Positions 44,601-54,263 of a stretch of DNA of 64,000 bases are shown piece by piece (positions within the stretch are counted from its first letter, which is position 1; each line of letters opens with the position of its first letter). The DNA is from Cellulomonas humilata (GTDB lineage: Bacteria > Actinomycetota > Actinomycetes > Actinomycetales > Cellulomonadaceae): contig NZ_JABMCI010000069.1 of NCBI RefSeq assembly GCF_013359775.1, forward strand, positions 124,001 to 188,000, given 5' to 3'. The position numbers were made by a program, and so were the translations under genes. The notes beneath the pieces are model-generated. The model worked only from the letters and a program-made list of their open reading frames with translations. It was not told the DNA's origin and ran no database searches.

Positions 44601-45365
44601 TCAGGCCTCGATCTCCGGGGTGACCCGCGTGGTGCCCAGCTGCTGCGGGGCGCTGCCGGCCTTGAGCGCGGCCAGCCGCGCCTCGACCTCGATCTGCTCG
44701 GAGGACGCCTCGAGCTCCGAGAACTGCGAGTCGAGGGAGGATGCGGCGATCTCCGCCTGGCCCATCGCGAGCGCCTCCTCGCGGCGCACCTTGTCCTCGA
44801 AGCGGGAGATCTCGCTGGTCGGGTCCAGCACGTTGATCGAGCTGATCGCGGTCTGCACGGTCTGCTGCGCCTCGGCGGACTTCTGCCGGGCGACCAGGGT
44901 GTCCCGGCGCGACTTCAGCTGGCCGAGCTTGTCCTTCATCATGGCCAGGCCGGACTTGAGCTTCTCGACGGTCTCCCGCTGCGACGCGATGAGCGGCTCT
45001 GCCTCGCGGACCTCGCCCTCCGCGGTGAGCTGCTTGCCGAGCGCGATCTTGGCGAGGTTGTCGAACTTGTCGGCGTTCGCGGCGTCACCGGCGGAGCGGT
45101 ACTGGTCCGCGCGGCTGGACGCGGCCAGCGCCTTGCTGCCCCACTCGCGCGCCGCGGAGACGTCCTCGTTGTAGTCCTGCTCCGCCAGGCGCAGGTTGCC
45201 GATGGTCTGCGCGATCGCGCGCTCGGCGTCCCCGATCGAGCCGGTGTAGTCGCGCACCAGCTGGTCCAGCATCTTCTGCGGGTCCTCGGCCTGGTCGATG
45301 AGCGCGTTGATGTTGGCGCGGGCCAGCTGGGTGATCCGCCCGAACACGCTCTGCTTCTCGGTCAT
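44601..45365 (-). CDS. pspA: PspA/IM30 (Vipp1) family protein
   Basis: 254 aa, almost entirely coiled coil. MTEKQSVFGRITQLARANINALIDQAEDPQKMLDQLVRDY is the family's amphipathic helix plus conserved start, followed by ESCRT-III-like helices. It should bind and stabilise stressed cytoplasmic membrane. GAGAGG lies 8 nt before the ATG. It lies 60 nt downstream of the TPM-domain gene on the same strand, so the two form one unit. There is no PspF/PspBC system nearby; actinobacterial PspA has other partners. Confidence 0.93.
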   Translation of the reverse strand: MTEKQSVFGRITQLARANINALIDQAEDPQKMLDQLVRDYTGSIGDAERAIAQTIGNLRLAEQDYNEDVSAAREWGSKALAASSRADQYRSAGDAANADKFDNLAKIALGKQLTAEGEVREAEPLIASQRETVEKLKSGLAMMKDKLGQLKSRRDTLVARQKSAEAQQTVQTAISSINVLDPTSEISRFEDKVRREEALAMGQAEIAASSLDSQFSELEASSEQIEVEARLAALKAGSAPQQLGTTRVTPEIEA

Positions 45366-45425
45366 CGCTCGTGCCTCTCGTCGTCCGTGTCGACCGGAGC
45401 ATCCCGGCCGTCGTGCTCTCTGCTG

Positions 45426-47405
45426 TCAGAAACCCCCGCCGAACCCTCCGTCGCCGAAGCCGCCGCCACCGCCTCCTCCGCCACCGCCGCCCCAGCCGCC
45501 ACCGCCGCCGAAGCCGCCGCCGCCGCGCAGGACGCTGTCCAGCAGGATGCCGCCGAGCACCATCCCGCCGACGCCGTTCAGCCCGCCGCCCCGGCCACCC
45601 GGCTGGCCGCCGCCGACCTGGAGCTGGTCCGCCCGCTCGACGTCCTGCTGCGCGAGGTCCGCCGCCTCGCGCGCCAGCTGCTCGGCGCGCTGCGCGGTGG
45701 CGAGCGCCGCGGAGGCGTCCGCCGGCCGCTGGTCGAGGGCGATCACGCGCAGGCGCTCGGCCTCGGCCAGCCGGGTCCGCGCCTCCGGACCGACGGCCCC
45801 GCGGCGGGTGCTGAGGAAGTCGCCCGTGGCACGCAGGGTGGACTCGAGCCGGCCGAGGACGTCGTCGAGCTGCCGCTGCGCGCGGCGGTCCTGCTCGACC
45901 GCGTCCCGGGTGGGGGCGAGCGCCGCGTCCAGCGCGGCCTCGGCGTCGGTGATCGCGCGCATCGCGGCGAGCGGGTCGCCGGTGCCGGCGCGGGCGGCGC
46001 GAGCGGCCTCGACCGCGGTCCGGGCCGTCTGGGCGGGGGCGGCGACCTCGGGCTTGTCGCGGGCGAGCTGGTCGACGTCGGTCAGGTCGGCGGAGATCGA
46101 GGCGATCGCCGCGTCGATGCGGGAGCCGATCACGGCGAGCTCCGGCCCGGCGCGGTCGACGGCGTCCAGCAGCGTCGACACCTGGCTCAGGGCCTCCTCC
46201 GCGGCGCGGGCGTACCCGACCGCGGTACCGCGCTGACCGCTGCCCACGGCCTCCTCGCCGCGGCCGACCGTCGTGTCGATCTCGTCGAGGAGCTGCTGCG
46301 CCTGGTCGGGGTTGCGTGCGACCGACGCGAGCGTGACCGCCGGGTAGGTCGCGGCCAGCGTGCTGACCGTGACGCGTGCCGGGTCGATCCGCTGCCGCAG
46401 CGCGGTCGCGGAGCGGGCATGGGACTCCAGGGCCTGCTCGACGTGGGCCTCGAGGTCGCGCAGGTGGTCGAAGCCGGCCTTCTGCGCGTCGAGCATCGCG
46501 GACACCGCGGCGCAGGTCCGCAGGATTCGCGTGGCCGTCTCCCGGACCTGGGGCTCGGTGTCGGGGATGTTGTCGTCGAGCGTCTGGCGCAGCCGGAAGG
46601 CCTCGGTGACCTGTGCCTTCGCGTCGGCGAGCACGGTCTCGAACTCGCCGGTGGCGTCGGGTCCGAACTGGGCCTGGGCGAACCCGAGCTCCTCGTCGGA
46701 GGCCTTGACCGCGTCGTCGATCGCGACGAGCGCGGATGCGGAGCGGCGGTCGAGCTCGGCCGTCGGGAGGGCCGCCAGCTCGTCGCCGGGGGCCGGTGCA
46801 CCGGGTGCCACGACCCCGGCGGCGCGGCGGCGGGACATCACCCACCGCAGACCGAAGAACCCGGCGATGACCACCAGGCCGATGACGAGCACCGTGCCGA
46901 AGCCGCCACCACCACCGCCGCCGCCCGACGAGCCGGTGGCCGAGGCGCGCAGGGAGTCCGCCGTGGCGACCGCCGCGCCGGCCCAGTCGTCCTCACGCAG
47001 CCGGTCCTCGGCGGCGGTGCTGGCCGCCTCGACCTGCGAGCTGGACAGTCCCTCGACCGTCTCCGGGGCGAGCGCGTACCGCCGCGCGTCGGTGGCGACG
47101 GCCAGGATGACGTCCTGCGAGCCGAGGCCCGACCTCTGCGCGGTCTCCTGCGCCCACTCGACGGGGTCGGCGCCACCGAAGTCGGCGACGTAGACGACGT
47201 ACAGCTGGAGCGAGGTGTCCTGCGCCAGCTGGTCGAGTGCCGCCTGGACCTCCGACTCACTGCCGTCGAGCGCCCCGACCTGGTCGGTGATCTCCCCCGT
47301 GAGGGACAGCGGGCCGACGGTCGGCAGGAGACCGGCACCGATCAGGAGCGGGGCTCCGAGCAGCAGCGGGACGAGCACGGACAGGCGACGTCGCAGGGCG
47401 GGCAC
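45426..47405 (-). CDS. TPM-domain membrane protein with long coiled-coil tail
   Basis: 659 aa. A signal/anchor (LSVLVPLLLGAPLLIGAGL) precedes a TPM domain at about residues 35-160 (LTGEITDQVGAL, LYVVYVADFGGADPVEWAQETAQRSGLGSQDVILAVATDARRYAL). A Gly run and a transmembrane helix (GTVLVIGLVVIAGFFGLRWV) follow, then about 400 residues of Ala/Arg/Asp-rich helices and a Gly-Phe tail (GGGGFGDGGFGGGF). TPM proteins occur in photosystem II repair and beside PspA/Vipp1 proteins. The GTG start has AAGGATC upstream. It precedes pspA in an operon. Confidence 0.9.
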   Translation of the reverse strand: MPALRRRLSVLVPLLLGAPLLIGAGLLPTVGPLSLTGEITDQVGALDGSESEVQAALDQLAQDTSLQLYVVYVADFGGADPVEWAQETAQRSGLGSQDVILAVATDARRYALAPETVEGLSSSQVEAASTAAEDRLREDDWAGAAVATADSLRASATGSSGGGGGGGGFGTVLVIGLVVIAGFFGLRWVMSRRRAAGVVAPGAPAPGDELAALPTAELDRRSASALVAIDDAVKASDEELGFAQAQFGPDATGEFETVLADAKAQVTEAFRLRQTLDDNIPDTEPQVRETATRILRTCAAVSAMLDAQKAGFDHLRDLEAHVEQALESHARSATALRQRIDPARVTVSTLAATYPAVTLASVARNPDQAQQLLDEIDTTVGRGEEAVGSGQRGTAVGYARAAEEALSQVSTLLDAVDRAGPELAVIGSRIDAAIASISADLTDVDQLARDKPEVAAPAQTARTAVEAARAARAGTGDPLAAMRAITDAEAALDAALAPTRDAVEQDRRAQRQLDDVLGRLESTLRATGDFLSTRRGAVGPEARTRLAEAERLRVIALDQRPADASAALATAQRAEQLAREAADLAQQDVERADQLQVGGGQPGGRGGGLNGVGGMVLGGILLDSVLRGGGGFGGGGGWGGGGGGGGGGGFGDGGFGGGF

Positions 47406-47467
47406 GCACTGATCCTTCCGGTGGGTACTACCCGCCGCAACGGCTCACGCCCGTGGACGGTTCCCGG

Positions 47468-49129
47468 TCAGTCGAGCTCGGCCTCCGTGGCGGGGTCCAG
47501 GTCCTCGGCGTCGACGATCGAGTACGCGTAGCCCTGCTCGGCCAGGAACCGCTGCCGGTGGGCGGCGAAGTCCTGGTCCACGGTGTCGCGGGCGACGACC
47601 GTGTAGAAGTGCGCGGTGCGGCCGTCGCCCTTGGGACGCATGATCCGGCCGAGCCGCTGCGCCTCCTCCTGCCGGGAGCCGAACGAGCCGGACACCTGGA
47701 TGGCCACGGACGCCTCGGGCAGGTCGATGGAGAAGTTGGCGACCTTGCTGACCACCAGCTTGGTGATCTCGCCCGACCGGAACGCGTCGAACAGCCGCTG
47801 GCGCTCGTGCACGGTGGTCTCGCCGGTGATGAGGTCGGCGTTGAGGTGCTCCGCGAGCGTGTGGAGCTGGTCCAGGTACTGCCCGATCACCAGCGTCGGG
47901 TCGCCCTCGTGCTTGGCGACCAGCTGCTCGACGACGCGGTTCTTGCCCTTGGCGGTGGCGGCGAGCCGGTACCGCTCCTCCGGCTCGGCGACCGCGTAGG
48001 CCATCCGGTCGGCGTCGGGGAGGGTGAGGCGCACCTCGACGCAGTCGGCGGGCGCGATGTAGCCCTGGGCCTCGATGTCCTTCCACGGGGCGTCGAACCG
48101 CTTGGGGCCGATGAGGCTGAACACCTCGTCCTCGCGGCCGTCCTCGCGGACCAGGGTGGCGGTCAGGCCGAGGCGGCGGCGCGCCTGGAGGTCCGCGGTC
48201 ATCCGGAAGATCGGCGCCGGGAGCAGGTGGACCTCGTCGTAGACGACCAGGCCCCAGTCGCGGGCGTCGAGCAGCTCGAGGTGCGTGTAGACGCCCTTCC
48301 GCTTGGTGGTGAGCACCTGGTACGTGGCGATGGTCACCGGGCGGACCTCCTTGCGGGCACCGGAGTACTCGCCGATCTCGTCCTCGGTCAGCGACGTGCG
48401 CTTGATCAGCTCGTCGCGCCACTGCCGGGCGCTGACCGTGTTGGTCACGAGGATCAGGGTGGTGGTCGACGAGCGCGCCATGGCCCCCGCACCGACGAGC
48501 GTCTTGCCGGCGCCACAGGGCAGGACGACCACGCCGGATCCACCGTGGAAGAAGCCGTCGACGGCTTGCTGCTGGTACGGCCGCAGGTGCCAGCCGTCCT
48601 GGACCAGGTCGATCTGGTGCGCCTCGCCGTTCACGTACCCGGCGAGGTCCTCGGCTGGCCAGCCCAGCTTGAGCAGCACCTGCTTGAGGTGGCCGCGCTC
48701 GGACGGGTGGACGAGGACGTCGGTCGCGTCGATGCGGGCGCCGAGCAGCCCGGCGGTGCGCTTGGAGCGGACCACCTCGACCAGCACCGCGGGGTCCAGG
48801 GCGTGCAGGATCAGGCCGTGCACGGGGTCCTGGATGAGCTGGAGGCGCCCGTACCGGGACATGATGTCCGCGACGTCGACCAGCAGGGCGTGCGGCACGG
48901 GGTAGCGCGAGTACTCGAGCAGGACGTCGACCACCTGCTCGGCGTCGTGACCCGCGGCGCGCGCGTTCCACAGGCCCAGCGGGGTCAGGCGGTACGTGTG
49001 CACGTGCTCCGGGGCGCGCTCCAGCTCCGCGAACGGAGCGATCGCGCGTCGGCACGCCTCGGCCTGGTCGTGGTCGACCTCGAGCAGCAGCGTCTTGTCG
49101 CTCTGCACGATGAGGGGGCCGTTGGTCAC
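47468..49129 (-). CDS. XPB/Rad25-type DNA helicase
   Basis: 553 aa superfamily 2 helicase. An N-terminal damage-recognition-like domain (about residues 1-170) is followed by LRPYQQQAVDGFF (Q motif region), Walker A LPCGAGKTLVGAGAM, Walker B VVYDEVHLLPA (DEVH box), motif III GLTATLVREDG, the XPB RED motif region (REDGRED), and motif VI QRLGRIMRPKGDG. Bacterial XPB of this type is an ATP-dependent 3'-5' DNA-unwinding enzyme. Start is a GTG overlapping the upstream gene's stop (GTGA). Paired with a helicase-associated protein. Confidence 0.93.
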   Translation of the reverse strand: MTNGPLIVQSDKTLLLEVDHDQAEACRRAIAPFAELERAPEHVHTYRLTPLGLWNARAAGHDAEQVVDVLLEYSRYPVPHALLVDVADIMSRYGRLQLIQDPVHGLILHALDPAVLVEVVRSKRTAGLLGARIDATDVLVHPSERGHLKQVLLKLGWPAEDLAGYVNGEAHQIDLVQDGWHLRPYQQQAVDGFFHGGSGVVVLPCGAGKTLVGAGAMARSSTTTLILVTNTVSARQWRDELIKRTSLTEDEIGEYSGARKEVRPVTIATYQVLTTKRKGVYTHLELLDARDWGLVVYDEVHLLPAPIFRMTADLQARRRLGLTATLVREDGREDEVFSLIGPKRFDAPWKDIEAQGYIAPADCVEVRLTLPDADRMAYAVAEPEERYRLAATAKGKNRVVEQLVAKHEGDPTLVIGQYLDQLHTLAEHLNADLITGETTVHERQRLFDAFRSGEITKLVVSKVANFSIDLPEASVAIQVSGSFGSRQEEAQRLGRIMRPKGDGRTAHFYTVVARDTVDQDFAAHRQRFLAEQGYAYSIVDAEDLDPATEAELD

Positions 49130-51531
49130 GAAGTCTCCTGACGATCGTCTTCGGTGGCGCGCGTGACGCTCGCGATCCGGTGCACCGCCACGGTGAGCTC
49201 GGACTCGCGTGCGGTGTCGATCGCCCGCAGCCGCCCGCCCTCGACCCGCAGGGGTCGCAGCAGACGCCGCTGCGGGACACCGTGCGAGCCCACCAGCTCG
49301 ACCCACACCTCGACCTTCTCGGCCGCCGCCTCGCGCAGCAGCACCAACGCATCCACGGGGTCGGCTGTTCCCGCGGCCGGCGCGGGTGGCGGGGCAGGCG
49401 GCGCGGACGTGCGCCGGACGGGGGGCGGCAGGATGGCCCCCGGCAGCCGCTCGGCCTCGTCGGCCTTGCGCTCCTGCTCGGCCCGCCGCAGCTGCGGCAC
49501 GAGGGCGAGCAGGCGGTCGTCGCCGAGGACCTCCCGGGCGCCGCTGGGGGCCGTGTCCGACGCGCGTCGGCGGGCGCCCGCGGTGGCGCGACGCCCGACC
49601 CGGCGCACCGCCGAGACGACGTGCAGCACCTGGCCGTCCGGTCCCTCCGCGACGGGTGCCAGCCCGTGCGCGCGCAGGGCCTCGACCAGCTCGCGGGCGG
49701 GTGCCTGCGCGGCCAGGACGGTCGGTGCCAGCTGGACCAGGCCGAGGGTCGCCAGCCGCGGGTCCTCCGCCAGGCCGGCCAGGAGCGACGGGTCGTCGGC
49801 GCGCACGTAGCCGGAGGCCGAGCCCACACGGAGGCGGCCGTGCCGACGCGCCGCGTCCCGGACCAGGTACTCGAGCGGCTGCGGGACTCCGGAGCGGCTG
49901 TGGGTCGCCAGCTCGGCGAGCAGCCCGTCGGCGGTCGCGCCGGCGTCGAGCGCGCGGCGGACGGAGTCCGGCGTGAACCGCACCGTGAGCGCGCCGCCGC
50001 GGGACTCGACGTGCGCGGTCCGGTCCAGCACGTCCTCGAGCTCGGGGGTGGGCCGGCCGGGGACCACACCGGTCAGGTCGCCCTGGAGCAGGATCTCGCC
50101 GACCGCGGGAGGCAGGGCCGCCGCGAGCGCGTCGGCGGGGTCGGCCGACTCGGCGCCGACCAGCGGGGCGGTCTCGACGAGCAGGGCGCGACCGGCGTCG
50201 GACAGCGCTCCCGCACCGAGGATGCCGAGCCGGCCGGCCTCGATGAGCACCGCCTGGACGGCCGCGGGCGGCGGGACCGACCGCGGCGTCCGCCAGCGCA
50301 GGACCGCGACCACGTGCGCGGCGTCCAGGGCGGTGCCGGGCGGGGTGTCGGCGAGGACGTCGAGCACCGACCGACGCAGGCGGGGTGCCCAGGTGCGCTG
50401 GAGCTCGGGGTCGAGCGCGGCACGGACGCCGCCGCGCTCGTCACGCCCGCCGACCAGCCACGGGGTGCGCAGCGTCGACCGCCACGTGCGGGCCAGTGCG
50501 GCCCAGCGGTCGGGGACGTCGCGGACGGCCCACTCGTCGACGGCCACGGTGGGGGCGAACGACGGGTTGTCCTCGCCGTCGTCGGCGATGAAGGCCGCGG
50601 CCCCGGCCAGCTCGATGACGAAGGCGGCCTCGGCCTCGTCGGTCTCCAGGGCAGTCGCCACCCGCCGCAGCTCACGCACCCCCAGCCCGCCGCCGCGCAG
50701 GACCCCGGGCGGCGTGTGCTCCCAGAGGCGCACGAGGCGGGCGACGAGGAGCACGATCCGCTCCCCGGCCGCCGCCGACTCGGCCGCGACCAGCGCGTGG
50801 GTGCGGTGCGGGACGTCGTTGGGCAACGCCGGAGGCGACGCGGGCGCCGCGTGCGTGCGACCGCCGCGCAGGGCGAGCGCGACCGCGCGCGGCATGACCA
50901 CGTGGCGGGAGTCGCCGGGCAGGAGCAGGTGCCGGCGGACCAGCCAGTCCACGGCGGCCGCGGCGGCGGTGCTGTTGGACGGGGCGAGGCCGACGGGCGG
51001 ACCCCACAGCAGGGCGTCGAGCACGGGCCGCGCCCCCGCGGGGGCGGTGTCGAGGAGGGTCGGCAGGTCGTCGAGGCCGACCGGTTCCGGCGGCGTGCCG
51101 CGCCGGGTCCCCGCGTCCAGGGGAGCGAGCCCGGCGGGGTACGGGCCGAGGATCTCGGCGAGCCCGGGGGACGGCAGCAGCGGGGCGTCCGCCGCGTCGG
51201 AGTCGGGGTAGACCAGGGTGCCGACGAGTGCGAGCCGCAGGGCGCGCTCCACCAGGGCGATGCCGGCGGCGTCGGTGGCGCCGAGCGCGTGCGGGAGGTC
51301 CGCGGCGGTGACCGGGCCGGGCTCGGACAGGGCGACGACCGCCTCCAGCACCTGGAGCACGCTGGCGTCGACCGCGGCGAGCGCGCGCTCGAGGCTCGAC
51401 CGGCTGGTGGCGCGGACCGCCAGCGACGAGAGGGTCGCGGGCGACGGCGACGCCAGGTCCGGTCGGCTGCGCAGGAGCGCGACGAGCTCGTCGTCGCTGC
51501 GTTCCCGCAGATAACCGGTGAAGGTGGGCAT
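49126..51531 (-). CDS. helicase-associated domain protein (XPB partner)
   Basis: 801 aa. MPTFTGYLRERSDDELVALLRSRPDLASPSPATLSSLAVRATSRSSLERALAAVD opens a winged-helix-like region. The C-terminal part contains an XPB/Ssl2-like N-terminal domain (ILLQGDLTGVVPGRPTPELEDVLDRTAHVESRGGALTVRFTPDSVRRALDAG), the family's hallmark, and a WYL-like end (VWVELVGSHGVPQRRLLRPLRVEGGRLRAIDT). It lacks helicase motifs. The ATG at 51531 follows TAAGGT by 7 nt. Coupled to the XPB gene by a 4-nt overlap; this pairing is conserved in actinobacteria, function undefined. Confidence 0.9.
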   Translation of the reverse strand: MPTFTGYLRERSDDELVALLRSRPDLASPSPATLSSLAVRATSRSSLERALAAVDASVLQVLEAVVALSEPGPVTAADLPHALGATDAAGIALVERALRLALVGTLVYPDSDAADAPLLPSPGLAEILGPYPAGLAPLDAGTRRGTPPEPVGLDDLPTLLDTAPAGARPVLDALLWGPPVGLAPSNSTAAAAAVDWLVRRHLLLPGDSRHVVMPRAVALALRGGRTHAAPASPPALPNDVPHRTHALVAAESAAAGERIVLLVARLVRLWEHTPPGVLRGGGLGVRELRRVATALETDEAEAAFVIELAGAAAFIADDGEDNPSFAPTVAVDEWAVRDVPDRWAALARTWRSTLRTPWLVGGRDERGGVRAALDPELQRTWAPRLRRSVLDVLADTPPGTALDAAHVVAVLRWRTPRSVPPPAAVQAVLIEAGRLGILGAGALSDAGRALLVETAPLVGAESADPADALAAALPPAVGEILLQGDLTGVVPGRPTPELEDVLDRTAHVESRGGALTVRFTPDSVRRALDAGATADGLLAELATHSRSGVPQPLEYLVRDAARRHGRLRVGSASGYVRADDPSLLAGLAEDPRLATLGLVQLAPTVLAAQAPARELVEALRAHGLAPVAEGPDGQVLHVVSAVRRVGRRATAGARRRASDTAPSGAREVLGDDRLLALVPQLRRAEQERKADEAERLPGAILPPPVRRTSAPPAPPPAPAAGTADPVDALVLLREAAAEKVEVWVELVGSHGVPQRRLLRPLRVEGGRLRAIDTARESELTVAVHRIASVTRATEDDRQETS

Positions 51532-51670
51532 CCGCACAACCTTACGTGCCCCTGGGTGGGTGCGGGGGCGTCCGCTACTGGTGGGTAACAGGCGTGCGCC
51601 GGTGCGTCTGGCAGTCTCGGCACCACGCGGGTGGCGTACCCCGCCCGTGCCGCTCACCCGTGGAGGTTCC

Positions 51671-52891
51671 GTGCCCCTCATCGTCGACGTCCTGGCCGGC
51701 CTGCGGGCCGACGCCGAGGCGCAGCTCCCGTCCCTCGTCGAGCTGCGGCGTGCCCTGCACCGCACCCCCGAGATCGGGCTCGACCTCCCGGCGACCCAAC
51801 GGCTCGTCCTGGACGCCCTCGCCCCTCTCGGCCTGGAGGTGAGCACGGGGACCGGCCTCACCTCCGTCGTCGCCGTGCTGCGCGGGGGGCGCCCCGGTCC
51901 GGCCGTCCTGCTGCGCGGGGACATGGACGCGCTGCCCGTCACCGAGGACTCCGGCGAGCCGTTCGCCTCCGAGCGCGCCGGGGTCATGCACGCGTGCGGT
52001 CACGACCTGCACGTGGCCGGGATCGTCGGCGCGGCCCGGTTGCTCGCCTCTCGCCGCGACGAGATCGCCGGCGACGTCGTCCTCATGTTCCAGCCCGGCG
52101 AGGAGGGCGACCACGGTGCGCGGCTGATGATCGACGAGGGCGTCCTCGACGCCGCCGGGTCGCGGGTGGTGGCCGCGTACGGCCTGCATGTCCTGTCGTC
52201 CGCGCTGCCCGCGGGTCTGGTGGCGTCGAGGTACGGCACCGCGCTGGCCGCGGCCGACACCGTGCACGTCGCGATCCAGGGCCGCGGCGGGCACGGCTCC
52301 ATGCCGCACCTCGCGGCCGACCCCGTGACGGTCGCGGCGGAGATCGTGCTGGCGCTCCAGACCATGGTCACCCGGCAGTTCGACGTGTTCGACCCCGTCG
52401 TCGTCACGGTGGGCAAGATCGCGGCCGGCACGACCGACAACGTGATCCCGTCGACCGCCGTGCTGGAGGCGACCGTCCGCACCTTCTCCGAGACGACGCA
52501 CGGGCTGGTGCCCGAGCGGCTGACCCGCGTGGTCGAGGGCATCGCCGCGGCTCACGGGCTGACCGCCACGGTCGACTACCGGCGCGGCTACCCCGTCACG
52601 TCGAACACGCCCGCCGAGGTGGACCGTGCCGCCGGCGTGGTCCGGGGCCTCTTCGGCGAGCAGGCCTACCTGACCATGCCGCAGCCGCTCTCCGGCGCGG
52701 AGGACTTCTCCTACGTGCTCCAGCACGTGCCCGGCGCCTACCTGGCGCTCGGCGCGACGCCTGTCGGCGAGGACCCGGCGACGGCCGCGTACAACCACTC
52801 CGCGCACGCACGGTTCGCGGAGGAGTCGCTCGCGGTCGGACCGGCGGTGCTCGCGGCGCTCGTGCTGGACCGGCTCGCCGAGGGCGCGTAG
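51671..52891 (+). CDS. M20-family amidohydrolase
   Basis: 406 aa metallo-amidohydrolase of the HipO/AbgB type. RRALHRTPEIGLDLPATQRLV at the N-terminus, metal-binding LLRGDMDALPVTE and MHACGHDLHVA, catalytic Glu pair in QPGEEGDHGARLMIDEG, dimerisation-domain GRGGHGSMPHLAADPV, and PLSGAEDFSYVLQHVPGAYLALG are all present. It removes acyl groups from N-acyl amino acids or peptides; the substrate is unknown. GGAGG lies 5 nt before the GTG. Divergent from the helicase-associated gene. Confidence 0.93.
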   Translation: MPLIVDVLAGLRADAEAQLPSLVELRRALHRTPEIGLDLPATQRLVLDALAPLGLEVSTGTGLTSVVAVLRGGRPGPAVLLRGDMDALPVTEDSGEPFASERAGVMHACGHDLHVAGIVGAARLLASRRDEIAGDVVLMFQPGEEGDHGARLMIDEGVLDAAGSRVVAAYGLHVLSSALPAGLVASRYGTALAAADTVHVAIQGRGGHGSMPHLAADPVTVAAEIVLALQTMVTRQFDVFDPVVVTVGKIAAGTTDNVIPSTAVLEATVRTFSETTHGLVPERLTRVVEGIAAAHGLTATVDYRRGYPVTSNTPAEVDRAAGVVRGLFGEQAYLTMPQPLSGAEDFSYVLQHVPGAYLALGATPVGEDPATAAYNHSAHARFAEESLAVGPAVLAALVLDRLAEGA

Positions 52892-52959
52892 CCGGACCGC
52901 CTGTGGTCGGTCGGTGAAACCGCCCTCATCCGAGCCCGCCGTCCTCCAGACTCAGCGCC

Positions 52960-53778
52960 ATGGCACTGAGGATCGCGACCGTCGGCACCACAGCCGATCT
53001 CTGCGACGCCATCGGTGCCGCCGGGCCGCAGGACGTGGGTGCCGTCCTCGCGCTCGTCGGTCACGAGAGCGCGGTCGTCCGCAAGGCGGTGGCGGTCCAG
53101 CTGCCCTACCTCACCGACGACGAACCGAGCGCCGACCTGCTCGCCACCGCGATCAGGCTGACCGCGGACCTCGACCCGCAGGTGCGGGACTGGGCGTGCT
53201 TCACGCTCGGCCAGCAGTGGCAGCAGGTCGACTCACCCGAGCTGCGCCGGGCGCTCGCGGGCCGCCTCGACGACATCGACCTCGACACCCGCCACGCGGC
53301 GCTCGTCGGGCTGTCGCTCCGGCGGGACCCGCGTGCGCTCCCCTACGTGCGGGCCGAGCTCGACCGCGCCGACGGAAGCGTCCACCGGCTCGCGATGGTC
53401 GCCGCGGGAGCCTTCGGCGACCCGACGCTGCACCCCCTCACGCTGCGCCACCAGTCCGGGTGGGACCGAGCAGGCCAGAGCGTCGCGGACTGCGCACGCC
53501 GCCTGACCGACCCGTCCGGCCCGGGCGACGACGTCCTGGACGGCGTCGCCGCGCTCCTGCGGCTGCGGGCCCACGGCTTCAACGGCGACGCCCAGCTGGC
53601 GTGGTGGGGGTGCATGACGCAGATGCTCGACATCGCACCCCACCGGGCGCGCGAGTTCTACGACGCCGTCCGGTCCCGGCTCGACGGCGACGAGAGGGCG
53701 TTGGCCGAGCTGCGGACCAAGTCGGCCCTCGCGGTCGACGCGGGGCTCCTGGAGGCGGACCTCCTCGACGTGGAGTGA
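52960..53778 (+). CDS. HEAT-repeat protein
   Basis: 272 aa made of helical pairs with the HEAT/PBS-lyase pattern, e.g. ALVGHESAVVRKAVAVQLPYL, LDPQVRDWACFTLGQQW, LDTRHAALVGLSLRRDPRALPYVRAEL. These form a superhelical scaffold for protein or nucleic-acid binding. No catalytic motif. The ATG lies 7 nt after CAGACT, an imperfect -10, so the mRNA may be leaderless. Stand-alone gene between the amidohydrolase and the DksA-like gene. Confidence 0.85.
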   Translation: MALRIATVGTTADLCDAIGAAGPQDVGAVLALVGHESAVVRKAVAVQLPYLTDDEPSADLLATAIRLTADLDPQVRDWACFTLGQQWQQVDSPELRRALAGRLDDIDLDTRHAALVGLSLRRDPRALPYVRAELDRADGSVHRLAMVAAGAFGDPTLHPLTLRHQSGWDRAGQSVADCARRLTDPSGPGDDVLDGVAALLRLRAHGFNGDAQLAWWGCMTQMLDIAPHRAREFYDAVRSRLDGDERALAELRTKSALAVDAGLLEADLLDVE

Positions 53779-53802
53779 CGCCTGCGGTCGGCCGTCCGGT
53801 GG

Positions 53803-54147
53803 TCAGCGCGCCGCGCACCCGACGCAGGTGGTCGCGGTGGGTCGGGCCTCCAGCCGGGCCGCCGCGATCGGCTGCCCGCACACGGTGCAGATCCCGTACG
53901 AGCCGTCGTCGAGCCGCGCGATCGCGGCGTCGACCGAGGCGAGCCGCTCGATCGCGTCGCGCGCCAGGGCATCGACCTGGGCGCGCTCGAACGCGATCGT
54001 CGCTCCCTCGGGGTCGTGCTCGTCGTCCGCGTTGCTGTCCCGGGAGGCGTCGACGACCGCGCGGTGCTCGCCCTGCAGCGCGGCGAGGCGCTCCAGGGTC
54101 GCGGCGCGCAGCGCCTCGAGCCGGTCTCGTGCGGACGTCTGGGTCAC
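53803..54147 (-). CDS. DksA/TraR-type zinc-finger protein
   Basis: 114 aa. An N-terminal coiled coil (TSARDRLEALRAATLERLAALQGEHRAVVDASRDSNADDEHDPEGATIAFERAQVDALARDAIERLASVDAAIARL) carries the acidic tip region, and the C-terminal zinc finger is YGICTVCGQPIAAARLEARPTATTCVGC, with four Cys. It likely contacts RNA polymerase through the secondary channel. The start is taken at the GTG of VTQTSARD; upstream codons include non-conserved sequence. Several GTG alternatives exist within 12 nt. Confidence 0.88.
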   Translation of the reverse strand: MTQTSARDRLEALRAATLERLAALQGEHRAVVDASRDSNADDEHDPEGATIAFERAQVDALARDAIERLASVDAAIARLDDGSYGICTVCGQPIAAARLEARPTATTCVGCAAR

Positions 54148-54263
54148 CCCCACCGCAACGCGACACAGCCGGTCAGGCTTCCGCGACGGGTGCCCGGGGA
54201 TTTTCGGGTGCCGTGGCCGGTAACCTTGTGGCCAGTACGTCCTTCTCATGAACGGGGTTCACC

